From contig NZ_CP034346.1 in assembly GCF_003991425.1 (NCBI RefSeq), positions 967,501 to 1,031,500 on the forward strand: a stretch of DNA of 64,000 nt, read 5' to 3'. This DNA is from Paenibacillus lutimineralis (GTDB lineage: Bacteria > Bacillota > Bacilli > Paenibacillales > Paenibacillaceae). Positions 8,674 through 16,940 of the stretch are shown here, one piece after another. The notes beneath the pieces were generated by a model that searched no databases, was not told the origin of the DNA, and saw only the letters and a list, made by a program, of their open reading frames with translations. A program made the translations under genes and the position numbers. Within the stretch, counting starts at the first letter, position 1. Each line of letters starts with the position of its first letter.

Positions 8674-9810
8674 TCACTTTTCGGCATTAGCCAGTATTTC
8701 TCCAGCCTCCAGCTTCGACATGTTGTCATAGTTATAAGTCTTTCCACGATCAGCCGCCAACTTCTGAATGGCAGACAACTGCGTCATTGTTGCTGGCTGC
8801 GCCTGAATGAGTTCCATCATATTGTCATGCGCAATCTTCTTTGCCAGCTCTGGGTCGTCCAGCAGATACAGGATCCGATACATCGCGTCGATGGCCTGTT
8901 CCTCGCTCTCAATGCCATAGCCAGAGTCTGTGCTGAGCATGAAGCGATCCGGATACTTCTTCATAATCGGTATAAAGTTCTCGGGATGTCCTCCTCCTTC
9001 GGGATTATAGACGGAGAACCCGGCGAAAAAGTCAGCATACAGATTCGAATGCTTCCCAAGCAATCGATCGATCTCCTCTGGTGAGCTGTAGGCGTTCATA
9101 TGACCGAAGATAAAAGTCGTGTTCGGATGGGCCTCCAGTGCTTCCTCTAGCTTGAGAACTGGATATCCGTTAGGCGGATCAATGTGGAGCAGGATTGGCG
9201 CTTTATAAGTCGCAATGAGTTCATAGATGTCAGGTAGGAACCCATCCATAGGATCCGAGGCCTTCCAGGCGACACGGGATACGACGGGGGAGAAGGTCGA
9301 GGCAGCGGCAATCTCGCCAAGGCCGAAATAACCTTGCTCCAGATTGTCATGAATGACGTCCAGACAGCCTTGGTCATGCAGATCGAAGCCTGAGAAGAAG
9401 GGGAGGAATTGTTCGGGAGAGCTCTGATAGGCTAACCAGGCGGCTGCATCTGTACCAATCGCGCTGGGCTCGGATACATCGCCGAAGAGAACGACTTTGC
9501 TGATATGATTTTTCTTCCAGACATCGAGCATTGAGGAATAACGCGAACCGGAGGCGTTATGATTATGTACATCGATTAATCCCAGTGGTTCGAAAGCATC
9601 GACAAGTTGCTCTAGTGTTGGAGTGTCCCCGGCTTGCTTTAGCTTCGCCACGCGATCTGTTATCTCATTCACGGAATTGGCTGAGGCGGTATCTGCCCTC
9701 TCAAATGGCCAATAGCTTTTGCTGTTCAACCAAACAATGGTGATGACGACGATGCAGCATACTGCCAATAGAGCTAGACTCGCCTGTTTTGGATTCAGAC
9801 TCTTTCTCAT
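8674..9810 (-). CDS. Membrane-anchored amidohydrolase-family protein
   Basis: A 378-residue protein. Residues ~10-28 form a hydrophobic N-terminal anchor, so the enzyme is probably outside the cell on the membrane. The remainder is a TIM-barrel metal-dependent hydrolase of the Amidohydro_2 type. Motifs are IDVHNHNASG (metal ligands), LLHIDPPNG, FIFGHMN and MLSTDSGYG, giving His and Asp ligands at the expected strand ends. The true substrate is unknown; the family includes decarboxylases and lactone or amide hydrolases. The gene stands alone; the ATG follows a GGAAGG-type site. Confidence 0.75.
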   Translation of the reverse strand: MRKSLNPKQASLALLAVCCIVVITIVWLNSKSYWPFERADTASANSVNEITDRVAKLKQAGDTPTLEQLVDAFEPLGLIDVHNHNASGSRYSSMLDVWKKNHISKVVLFGDVSEPSAIGTDAAAWLAYQSSPEQFLPFFSGFDLHDQGCLDVIHDNLEQGYFGLGEIAAASTFSPVVSRVAWKASDPMDGFLPDIYELIATYKAPILLHIDPPNGYPVLKLEEALEAHPNTTFIFGHMNAYSSPEEIDRLLGKHSNLYADFFAGFSVYNPEGGGHPENFIPIMKKYPDRFMLSTDSGYGIESEEQAIDAMYRILYLLDDPELAKKIAHDNMMELIQAQPATMTQLSAIQKLAADRGKTYNYDNMSKLEAGEILANAEK

Positions 9811-9942
9811 TATGAATCCTTCCTCTCTCCATTTTAGGGAACGTTTTCTAAATTGAATATAATATACTTTGACTTTCTATCATTTGTAAATTAATAAAAT
9901 AGGTGCGTTTCTTACCCAAAGCAGATGGATGCTACGGCTGGG

Positions 9943-10923
9943 TTAAATTTGTTTTTCTAAAGACTTCAATATCTCAGATGTCAGTAATTTGTGATTTTCA
10001 TATTCGTTTTTGTTTTGATATTGAACCTTCCACACAAAAGTGTCGATGAAACTATAAATCAACTTATAAGCGTCAAGTTTAAGTTGTCTGTTAGGTTCAT
10101 CAATATTTTCTCCATAACCTTTCAGGAATGAATCGTTAATCATCCAAGGATTTGCAAATTCGAAATCAGTATCTCCAAAAATTGCCCTATCTGCATCAAT
10201 AATAGCGGCTAGTTCATAATTTGAATTATTGTTGTTTGAATGGACAAGTACATTCCCAGCCCATAAATCTGCATGTATGAGTCTAGGGGTAGTAACACTC
10301 GTGAAAATATTTCTAATGTTTTCAAAAACATGACTAATTCGGTTCACTATGTCACGATCTAATACCCCAAAGAAAAGGCTCTTTTCACCGATCTCTGTTA
10401 TATGTGATACTAAGAATTGATCCCAATGATCATGCCCCTTACCCCTAAGGATATCTGAAACCCTTCCGAATTGTGGACCAACAATCTTATGAATCTCTGA
10501 AGTCCATTTGCCAGCCTGACCGTATATATCACATTTTGCTTCATTGGGTATGGATTCGTCCGAAAGAGGAGTGCTGTCGATATACTCGGTTATCATGTAA
10601 TCCCGGGGGATAAATCTTTTTGAAAAATCAGCTGCTAATACGACAGGACAAGGGATTTGATTTTTGGATAACAAATCATAAACATAACATTCGGCTTCCA
10701 TTAGGTTTTGTTCGTAATTTAAGAGATACTCCCGATTCACAGGTCCTACCCTCAAAATTAATTTACGTTGCAAAGAATTCAGATCTAGTTTGTAAGTTGT
10801 ATTAAAGAGACCGCTATTTAACAAAGAGATTTCAATATGCTCGGAATTGCCGAAATGTAAACTCACGAGTTCGTGGATCTCTTCTACGGATAGTTCACTA
10901 AATATCCTGGATTGTGATTGCAG
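9943..10923 (-). CDS. Aminoglycoside phosphotransferase/choline kinase-like kinase
   Basis: The protein has an APH-type kinase fold: RLIHADLWAGNVLV is the catalytic loop (HxDxxxxN) and AAIIDADRAIFGD carries the metal-binding Asp. GLFNTTYKL starts the nucleotide-binding lobe. The first standard start is GTG at 10866, which has no ribosome site. In the same frame AGGAGG lies upstream at 10932-10937, followed by ATT (10926) and CTG (10923) and by convincing coding sequence (QSQSRIFSELSVEEIHELV). I therefore chose the CTG (326 aa); ATT is the other option. The substrate is unknown. Sequence is AT-rich, suggesting acquisition. Confidence 0.75.
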   Translation of the reverse strand: MQSQSRIFSELSVEEIHELVSLHFGNSEHIEISLLNSGLFNTTYKLDLNSLQRKLILRVGPVNREYLLNYEQNLMEAECYVYDLLSKNQIPCPVVLAADFSKRFIPRDYMITEYIDSTPLSDESIPNEAKCDIYGQAGKWTSEIHKIVGPQFGRVSDILRGKGHDHWDQFLVSHITEIGEKSLFFGVLDRDIVNRISHVFENIRNIFTSVTTPRLIHADLWAGNVLVHSNNNNSNYELAAIIDADRAIFGDTDFEFANPWMINDSFLKGYGENIDEPNRQLKLDAYKLIYSFIDTFVWKVQYQNKNEYENHKLLTSEILKSLEKQI

Positions 10924-10970
10924 AATAAACTCCTCCTAAAATTCCACTATTACCTTGCCCTTTAACCTAA

Positions 10971-11189
10971 TTAAGCAATATGTAGATACTTTGTCAATCC
11001 CTCATAGATAAACCAATCGCTCCAGCTTCTTATCCCCTGACGACCCCCTATGTTTGAACGTTTCCAAAATAAAAAAATGGTCAACCGAACGGATCGCCAA
11101 CAAAAGGCCAAGTGAAGCAAGGTAACACCCTGAGGGTGGGATCTCATGTATGTCCCGTTAATCTGTAATTTGCCATTTGCATTAATCAC
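10971..11189 (-). pseudogene. Possible sulfurtransferase-tail remnant (72-codon ORF)
   Basis: This reverse frame contains SWSDWFIYEG, which resembles GSWSDWISYNENP at the C-terminus of the sulfurtransferase encoded at 12395-13231. The shared DNA CCAATCGCTCCAGCTTC (17 identical bases) is in the same reading frame in both. The rest of the ORF matches nothing I recognise and has no ribosome site. It may be a decayed fragment left by duplication, or chance similarity. Confidence 0.3.
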
Positions 11190-11258
11190 AATGAATTGCC
11201 CAATCTTTCTCTGCTTACCCAGAATATATTGAAGGTATCAATTAAAGGAGTTGATATC

Positions 11259-11684
11259 TTGGTACGTATTCTTGATAAAGCTGCCGTTCAGCCGCGCAGC
11301 AGATTTAATTTAACAAACTCAGTTATTATCCGACGTTCGCCAGCAAGATCTCGTCTTGCAACAATCACTTTACTTATTCCAAAGAATTCTCAACCTAATC
11401 GGGTAGATTTGGTAGCAACTGTGGGTGTTCGAGGTGTCACTGGCATTGCGCAAATACTCTTTAGAATCTTCCGCGATGGAAAAGAAATTTTCAACACACA
11501 ACAAGGTATCGAATCTGCTGGTTCTGAGCAAAATTATGCAGTTACGTTCCAGGCGGAAGATAGAAATGTAAGATCGGGTAACCATGTTTACACCGTCACA
11601 GCAGAGAATCGTACTGCAAATACAAGAGCTGATGTTGTCGGGCCTATATCGTTTAGTGGGCTTGCCGTTAAAACGAGAACCTAA
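11259..11684 (+). CDS. Probable spore-surface (exosporium protein C-like) protein
   Basis: The start was set at TTG 11259 because AAAGGAG lies 8 bp upstream; this gives 141 residues. The protein looks all-beta. It has the pattern NRVDLVATVGVRGV, then QILFRIFRDGKEIFNT, then a Tyr/Val-rich end (HVYTVTAENR, DVVGPISFSGLAV). From memory this resembles exosporium protein C and related small beta-sandwich proteins found on spores of Bacillus-group bacteria. There is no signal peptide, in line with assembly from the mother cell. Family assignment is moderate. A bidirectional terminator follows. Confidence 0.55.
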   Translation: MVRILDKAAVQPRSRFNLTNSVIIRRSPARSRLATITLLIPKNSQPNRVDLVATVGVRGVTGIAQILFRIFRDGKEIFNTQQGIESAGSEQNYAVTFQAEDRNVRSGNHVYTVTAENRTANTRADVVGPISFSGLAVKTRT

Positions 11685-11719
11685 AAGTCACCACTTGTTT
11701 GTAAAGCGTTGAACGAAAC

Positions 11720-11763
11720 AAGGGCTGTGACAGCCTGCCCCTCGGCAATCTGTCACAGCCCTT
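11720..11763. terminator. Bidirectional terminator hairpin
   Basis: AAGGGCTGTGACAG (11720-11733) pairs with CTGTCACAGCCCTT (11750-11763), a 14-bp perfect stem between convergent genes. Confidence 0.8.
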
Positions 11764-11791
11764 AAACCCGTGTACTGGTGCAACAACAATA

Positions 11792-12181
11792 CTAATATTT
11801 AGCGTGCAAATAAAACCAATTAACGGTTCCATAGTTGCCTTCGAATTGGGCTTGTACAACTACAGGATTAGCGTAAGGATTCACATAAGATGCAGAGCAG
11901 CAATCAAGAACGGGACCATTGATCCAAGCGCTTCCGCTGGAGTCAAGCGTGACGGTGATGGTTGAACCGTAGACAGGCTCGCGCTGCCCCAAAGGGCCTT
12001 TGTACATCAAAGTGACGGTCACTTGGGTATTGGGTTGTCCCGAAAGAGACACTTCGTAGGCATATTTAGAGTGACCTGGCTGCCCATATCTCGTCTCTTG
12101 TGATTCCGTAGTATACGCGGCAGAGGCCGGACTGGAGAAGGCTAACATCGCAATGAGGACTAAGAATACTACTTTTTTCAT
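11792..12181 (-). CDS. Small secreted protein (129 aa), unknown function
   Basis: The start was set at the ATG preceded by GGGGAGGTGAG, because this yields a typical Sec signal peptide: MKKVV, a hydrophobic core, and ASA-A as the cleavage site near residue 23. The mature part (~106 aa) is rich in Thr, Ser, Gly and Tyr, appears beta-structured (QVTVTLMYKG, STITVTLDSSGSAWING) and has an adjacent Cys pair (LDCCSASY). No catalytic motif is visible. It resembles small extracellular beta-sandwich proteins; I cannot name a family. It is transcribed alone. Confidence 0.65.
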   Translation of the reverse strand: MKKVVFLVLIAMLAFSSPASAAYTTESQETRYGQPGHSKYAYEVSLSGQPNTQVTVTLMYKGPLGQREPVYGSTITVTLDSSGSAWINGPVLDCCSASYVNPYANPVVVQAQFEGNYGTVNWFYLHAKY

Positions 12182-12317
12182 TATTCTCACCTCCCCTCTG
12201 TGAAGGTTAATCGTAAAGAAATCAGCACACTCCCTGATGAGAAAAAATAGTGAATCGAATATATTATATAAAAAAATACAAAAATAGGGAATGAAAATTT
12301 TCCGGGAACTGCAGCCC

Positions 12318-12362
12318 AAAAAGGGCTGCAACAGATTACATGCACACCACCTGTCACAGCCC
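12318..12362 (-). terminator. Terminator of the sulfurtransferase gene (minus strand)
   Basis: Read on the minus strand, GGGCTGTGACAG pairs with CTGTTGCAGCCC and is followed by TTTTT. The arms resemble the hairpins at 8594 and 11720. Confidence 0.65.
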
Positions 12363-12394
12363 CCAAGCCCGCGTCCAACGCGGCCTTTCAGCTC

Positions 12395-13231
12395 TTATTC
12401 ATCACCCGTCTCAATCGGATTCTCATTATAAGAGATCCAATCGCTCCAGCTTCCCGCATACAATTTTACTTTCTCATAGCCTGCTTCCTTCAGGCCAATG
12501 AAATTCGGACAAGCCGAGACGCCTGAACCGCAGTACACGATAATTTCCTTATCAGCGGGAAACTCTTTATAGTGCTCCGCTAGTTGATCGGCAGCAATCC
12601 ATTTTCCGTCCTGTTCCACAAGCAGCTTCCAGAACTTATTCTTCGCTCCTGGAATATGACCGGCCGCTTTATCCATCGTCTCCTCTAACCCTTGATAACG
12701 GCGCGGATCGCGTGAATCAATGACGATTACCTCGTTATTACCAGCTACGCTACGTACCTCATCTATACTGGCAAGTATTTCGGGATGCAGGCTATATGTG
12801 TAGCTAGCTGGCACGCGGATCGGCTGATCAGCGGTCACCGGATAATTGGCATTCTTCCAAGCCGTGAAGCCCTCGTTCATAACATAGGCCTGCTTATGTC
12901 CTAAATAGCTCAGCAGCCACCACAATCGGGAGGCGTACATTCCGCCTTGGTCGTCATAGGCGATAATCCGCGTTTCAGGCGTAATGCCGATTTTGGCCAG
13001 AGTCTTGCTTAGTTGTTCCGGATCGGGTAGCGGATGGCGACCGCCATGCTCGCTTATTGGGGAGGAGAGATCTTGTTCAAGATCCAGGTAGACAGCGCCG
13101 GGAATATGTTCCTCTTCATAGGCTTTCCGTCCTGCGTCAGGCTTTCCCAATTCAAAGCGGCAATCCACGATCGTTATATCGGGCTCGTACATCCGTGCCA
13201 ACACCCAAGGTTTGCTTACTATAATGTTCAT
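12395..13231 (-). CDS. Sulfurtransferase, tandem rhodanese domains
   Basis: A 278-residue thiosulfate/3-mercaptopyruvate sulfurtransferase. It has two rhodanese domains. The first is catalytically silent (IVDCRFELGKPDAGR, HIPGAVYLD). The second is active, with IDSRDPRRYQG, HIPGAKNKFW and the active-site loop YCGSGVSACPN holding the sulfur-carrying Cys. The CGSGVxA loop is closer to the mercaptopyruvate type than to the CRKGxT loop of classical rhodanese. The start ATG follows AAGGCGGTG; a GTG four codons upstream is an alternative. A fragment resembling its 3' end may lie at 10971-11189. Confidence 0.88.
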   Translation of the reverse strand: MNIIVSKPWVLARMYEPDITIVDCRFELGKPDAGRKAYEEEHIPGAVYLDLEQDLSSPISEHGGRHPLPDPEQLSKTLAKIGITPETRIIAYDDQGGMYASRLWWLLSYLGHKQAYVMNEGFTAWKNANYPVTADQPIRVPASYTYSLHPEILASIDEVRSVAGNNEVIVIDSRDPRRYQGLEETMDKAAGHIPGAKNKFWKLLVEQDGKWIAADQLAEHYKEFPADKEIIVYCGSGVSACPNFIGLKEAGYEKVKLYAGSWSDWISYNENPIETGDE

Positions 13232-13400
13232 AATAGAAAACACCGCCTTCTAGAAATAATGAATAAAGCCAGTATACACCGTTTGCAGTGGAGAAAAAAT
13301 AACCAGCCTGCATACGCAGTTAGCAATACGAAGTATGCTGTACATAATAAATCCGAGGCGGTATGATTAGGGACGCAGAGTGTTAGAATTTTATCCAGAT

Positions 13401-13565
13401 TTAATCGCGATAAACGATGCGAATATTTAGATGGCAGTATGTCTCTTCGGTATAATGTTGGTTGGGACAACTCTTGATGCAGCGAAGTGAGTCCGATTTG
13501 ACATGAAGCTTTTCATCGCAGTTCGGACAGCGGTCCTGAAATAAAGACCTGAGTTTGCTAAGCAT
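13401..13565 (-). CDS. Small zinc-ribbon-like protein (54 aa)
   Basis: A short reverse-strand gene starting at ATG 13565 behind GGAGGTGTTGAC, a strong ribosome site. It reads MLSKLRSLFQDRCPNCDEKL, then CIKSCPNQHYTEETYCHLN, and ends VYRD. Cys pairs CPNC and CIKSC plus further Cys/His residues suggest a zinc-binding ribbon. Unknown function; similar very short Cys proteins are common in Paenibacillus genomes. Confidence 0.65.
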   Translation of the reverse strand: MLSKLRSLFQDRCPNCDEKLHVKSDSLRCIKSCPNQHYTEETYCHLNIRIVYRD

Positions 13566-13687
13566 GTCAACACCTCCGTCTACATTTATCCCATTGAATT
13601 ACTTGGTTTTATTTATTATAGCGCATCGTGATTCATTCGTATATCGTGTGTGCAAAATATTATGAGCAGCTTAGGAGGTATACATAC

Positions 13688-14485
13688 GTGGATACAGCAG
13701 GATATTTCATTATGTTTCTGATTGGCCTAATAGGTTCATTTTTTTCTGGCTTGCTAGGTATTGGAGGGGCGATTATTAACTATCCACTGCTGCTGTACAT
13801 TCCTGATCTACTTCATGTAGGTAACTTTACCCCAAAAGAAGTGTCGGAAATCAGCATGTTTCAGGTATTCTTTTCGTCTTTGGCAGGTGTCTTAGCATAC
13901 AAGAAGCAGAGCAAGAATGAAAAACCGTTAATGCATAAAGGGCTAATCAGCAATATGGGGATTAGTATCCTGATTGGCAGCTTGGCAGGCAGCGTTAGCT
14001 CTAAGTATTTGCCTAGCGAGACGATTAACATTATATATGGAGTGCTGGCTGTGATCGCGGCTATCATGATGATGGTTCCAAATCGGGGGAGCAGGGAAGA
14101 TACGGACCTCCGGGCAATTTCCTATAACCATGTTACGGCATCGGTTGCGGCTCTTCTGGTCGGGATCGTATCCGGGATTGTAGGAGCAGGCGGTTCGTTC
14201 ATCTTGATCCCCATCATGCTGACCGTATTGAAGCTCCCTACCCGTGTTACGGTGGCATCTTCACTTGCCATTGTATTTATTTCGGCAATTGGCGGTGTAA
14301 CAGGTAAACTCATTGGCGGAGGGATTCCGCTGCTGCCCACGATGTTTACGATATTCGGCAGTGTTATTGGAGCTCCGATCGGCACTCGGGTTAGCCGTTA
14401 CTTGAACGTGAAGTACCTTCGGGTTGCGTTAGCCGTGCTAATCGCTGCAACCGCCATAAAAATCTGGTGGGGCATTATTGCGTGA
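13688..14485 (+). CDS. TauE/SafE-family (TSUP) membrane transporter
   Basis: A 265-residue membrane protein of the TSUP family, which exports or imports sulfur-containing organic anions. The start GTG 13688 is preceded by AGGAGG. About eight hydrophobic segments are visible. The two family repeats carry glycine-rich motifs: IGSFFSGLLGIGGAIINYPL near the N-terminus and GIVSGIVGAGGSFILIPIM in the second half. The substrate is not determined. It lies close to, but is not co-transcribed with, the sulfurtransferase. Confidence 0.85.
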   Translation: MDTAGYFIMFLIGLIGSFFSGLLGIGGAIINYPLLLYIPDLLHVGNFTPKEVSEISMFQVFFSSLAGVLAYKKQSKNEKPLMHKGLISNMGISILIGSLAGSVSSKYLPSETINIIYGVLAVIAAIMMMVPNRGSREDTDLRAISYNHVTASVAALLVGIVSGIVGAGGSFILIPIMLTVLKLPTRVTVASSLAIVFISAIGGVTGKLIGGGIPLLPTMFTIFGSVIGAPIGTRVSRYLNVKYLRVALAVLIAATAIKIWWGIIA

Positions 14486-14533
14486 ATAAAGTAATGTAAG
14501 AGGAATGCTGGACAGACAGCTGCATAAAATCAA

Positions 14534-14562
14534 TTGCTGGGACCAGGACGTATCGCTATAAT
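14534..14562 (+). promoter_or_regulatory. SigA-type promoter of the EamA gene
   Basis: TTGCTG (14534-14539), a 17-bp spacer, then TATAAT (14557-14562), about 52 bp before the start codon. Confidence 0.55.
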
Positions 14563-14614
14563 GTGGTGTGTTGACATGTAAAATATACATATTTTTGGAT
14601 CGAGGGACGCTAAA

Positions 14615-15535
14615 ATGTACTCCAGGGTTAAATCATCTGTATCATATGAAGTACTCTATATAATCGGTATCATAGCGATATCGTTCTCCTCTATTTTTGT
14701 GCGCTGGTCTACCGCCGAGGTATCTATTATTGCGATGTACAGATTGTATCTTACAAATTTGCTTATGCTTCCTCTACTATGGAAGTATCGTAAAGAAATG
14801 CTTCAGCTGACTTCCAAACAATGGCTCTTGTTGATCTCATCGGGACTCATGCTGGGACTGCATTTTCTGTTGTGGATGGGCTCCTTGCAACTGACAACCG
14901 TAGCCAGCTCAACGGTGATTCTAACTTTGGAACCGATTATCGTTATGTTCGGATCATTCTTTCTGTTCGGTGCCCGGATCAACCGGGCTATGCTGATTGG
15001 TCTCGGTCTCGCTCTCATTGGCTCAATTGCTATCGGCATTGGAGATTTTCAGCTATCGGAGGAGGCAATTCGCGGGGATATTCTATCTCTTCTAGGGACA
15101 GTCGCGGTAGCGGCACATATGCTGATCGGCAAGCACTTACTTAAGAACTTGAGCGCTTATGTGTATAATTTCTGGGTTTTTGCGATCGCGGCAACTTTTC
15201 TGGCAGGGTATAACCTAGTTCGTCATATTCCGTTTACAGGCTATGTGCCGAGAGAATGGGGCATTTTCCTTTTGCTGGCTGTAGTACCGACTCTATTCGG
15301 CCATTATCTGTTCAACTGGCTGATGAAGTATATTAGTGCGGCTGCTGTATCCATGGCTGTATTGGGGGAGCCGGTCTTTGCGTCTTTGCTGGCCTGGCTG
15401 CTGCTAAAGGAGGCGCTCAGCTCTCTACAATTATGGGCTGGAGCCATTATATTATGTGGTGTGGCGATCTTTATCCGCTATGGCAAAGACGCACCTTCGG
15501 ATCAAGTAAGCCATGAGAGTGCCATTCAAGGATAA
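14615..15535 (+). CDS. EamA-family (DMT superfamily) transporter
   Basis: A 306-residue membrane protein with about ten hydrophobic helices in two EamA repeats. The first repeat includes SSIFVRWSTAEVSIIAMYRLY and LTLEPIIVMFGSFFLFG; the second VPTLFGHYLFNWLMKYISA and LGEPVFASLLAWLLLKE, with the typical LxEP(V/I) turn in each. The family exports amino acids, drugs or other metabolites; the substrate cannot be read from the sequence. The start ATG follows a weak GAGGGA site. A good promoter lies upstream, and a hairpin with arms CTCACCCT/AGGGTGAG follows the stop. Confidence 0.85.
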   Translation: MYSRVKSSVSYEVLYIIGIIAISFSSIFVRWSTAEVSIIAMYRLYLTNLLMLPLLWKYRKEMLQLTSKQWLLLISSGLMLGLHFLLWMGSLQLTTVASSTVILTLEPIIVMFGSFFLFGARINRAMLIGLGLALIGSIAIGIGDFQLSEEAIRGDILSLLGTVAVAAHMLIGKHLLKNLSAYVYNFWVFAIAATFLAGYNLVRHIPFTGYVPREWGIFLLLAVVPTLFGHYLFNWLMKYISAAAVSMAVLGEPVFASLLAWLLLKEALSSLQLWAGAIILCGVAIFIRYGKDAPSDQVSHESAIQG

Positions 15536-15558
15536 TATTTCGTCGTTGACCTTCCAGT

Positions 15559-15596
15559 CTCACCCTTAAATCGCTCTAGGCATATGATAGGGTGAG
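15559..15596. terminator. Hairpin after the EamA gene
   Basis: CTCACCCT (15559-15566) pairs with AGGGTGAG (15589-15596). There is no strong T-run directly after it; it lies between convergent genes. Confidence 0.45.
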
Positions 15597-15624
15597 TTAG
15601 AAAAAGCCCTTATTTTTTTATGAA

Positions 15625-15840
15625 TTACCTCTTCTTTAATTCAAAAAACTCGCATTCTTGACGCGAATGATACGTGAGATCACTAACGCTGGTCTGAGTT
15701 ATAACCTTATCCTCGGTAAAGCGGACGATAATTGCTCCGCTCTCAACCATATGACTATTGTGAAATACGCGAATCCGCAGCTGACGGTCCAGCGCATCCT
15801 GAAAATCTTGATCAGTGGTAAGGCGTCTATTTATCGGCAT
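15625..15840 (-). CDS. Small hypothetical protein (71 aa)
   Basis: The start ATG 15840 follows AGAAGGAGAACGG, a good ribosome site. The protein reads MPINRRLTTDQDFQDALDRQ, then RIRVFHNSHMVESGAIIVRF, and ends in FELKKR. It seems a compact alpha/beta domain (a helix followed by strands) without signal or membrane parts. Unknown function, no family recognised. Confidence 0.55.
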   Translation of the reverse strand: MPINRRLTTDQDFQDALDRQLRIRVFHNSHMVESGAIIVRFTEDKVITQTSVSDLTYHSRQECEFFELKKR

Positions 15841-16039
15841 AATGTCCGTTCTCCTTCTTCTCTCCTGAATGAATACTCTTGTCTGTAACACTTGAAATAG
15901 CATAGCAATCAGAACAGGCTGTTGTCCAGCCCAGGGTATTTAGAATGTCCTTCCATACTAAATGTAATGAGCCCAGTCCATTCTATAGGTCATTTCCATA
16001 CAATATAGCAGTCTAGAACCGCTATAGGGAGATGATGTT

Positions 16040-16618
16040 ATGGTGAAGCATAGGGGCAGGCACCGGCAGCCTGTTCTCGCCCCAACAGGAGCAGCTTTAC
16101 AGCGAATTGCATGTCAGATGCTGCCCTTCTACAAAGCTATAGCCTGTAATCGAAAATATGCTGCAGCCTGGAGCAGGGCCGTTGTCTCGGCTGATCTTGA
16201 TGCGATGATCAAGCTATTGTGCAAAGTATCTCCTGTGTTGGGTAGACATGGACTAGGAACCAATGCGATAGGATATTTCATTTCATTTGCGATTCACAAA
16301 TCAAGCTATTTGAATGGTGTAACGATTCCGCCAGGAACGGTGCGATTCAAGTTCGAGACCGCCGCCCATCGGGCCATGACACGGGCAATCTTGCCTCTTT
16401 ATCGTAGGCTGGCTTGTCAGCGTTCCTTCGCGGATCGACTTGCCCGGGCCATTCGTTGTCATAATAAATCGCTGGCAATTGCACTTATCCGCAGCACTAT
16501 AAGGTCTTCGGCATTGAAGGCAGTCCATATCGATCATACTGGCTTTGGCTTGAGTTCCAAATTCCCTTTCAGTAAACATGTGTATCAGAATCTATTATTT
16601 CTTGAATTCGAGAAGTAA
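16040..16618 (+). CDS. Hypothetical basic protein with an internal duplication (192 aa)
   Basis: The ATG follows GGGAGATGATGTT. The protein is basic and helical and contains two related halves. The first reads ACQMLPFYKAIACNRKYAAA near residues 25-44, then WSRAVVSADLDAMIKLL. The second reads RAILPLYRRLACQRSFADRL near 115-134, then ARAIRCHNKSLAIALI. Each repeat has the pattern P-(F/L)-Y-(K/R)-x-(I/L)-AC-x-R-x-(Y/F)-A. Single Cys residues are conserved between the repeats. No signal peptide. Function unknown. Confidence 0.6.
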   Translation: MVKHRGRHRQPVLAPTGAALQRIACQMLPFYKAIACNRKYAAAWSRAVVSADLDAMIKLLCKVSPVLGRHGLGTNAIGYFISFAIHKSSYLNGVTIPPGTVRFKFETAAHRAMTRAILPLYRRLACQRSFADRLARAIRCHNKSLAIALIRSTIRSSALKAVHIDHTGFGLSSKFPFSKHVYQNLLFLEFEK

Positions 16619-16656
16619 ATAACGACCGGAATAGTGGGTCAGGACGACTTATCCGG

Positions 16657-16708
16657 AATCACAAACGGAAGACTCCTATACTGAGATAGGAGTCTTCCGT
16701 TTGTGATT
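16657..16708. terminator. Strong terminator hairpin
   Basis: A 23-bp arm starting AATCACAAACGGAAG (16657-16679) pairs perfectly with the arm at 16686-16708. It ends the 192-aa gene. Confidence 0.85.
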
Positions 16709-16823
16709 GGGAATAAGCTCGAAATCACCGTAAGTCCAAACCAAGCTCGTCATTCGATCATAATTAATAGTAATTTTTCCGAAAATAAGAAGATTTATAG
16801 AAGAAGACAGGAGGGAGAGGTAT

Positions 16824-16898
16824 ATGTCAGTCATTAGTCCGTATCCACATCTATTTATTATTAAAGAGGAAATGAGAATTTATATTCAGGCAGGATGA
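16824..16898 (+). CDS. Possible 24-codon leader peptide before topB
   Basis: The ATG follows AGGAGGGAGAGG, one of the strongest ribosome sites in the window. It encodes MSVISPYPHLFIIKEEMRIY plus IQAG and ends 42 bp before topB. Expression is likely if the region is transcribed; function is unknown. Confidence 0.35.
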   Translation: MSVISPYPHLFIIKEEMRIYIQAG

Positions 16899-16940
16899 GA
16901 TGATATAATGGGGGGAGGAAGGGAGTGCATCTTTTACAAT

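Noticed and set aside
13228..13470. 80-codon reverse frame over the sulfurtransferase start
   Set aside because: It overlaps the sulfurtransferase 5' end and the stop of the 54-aa Cys-rich gene on the same strand, has no ribosome site and no protein-like composition.
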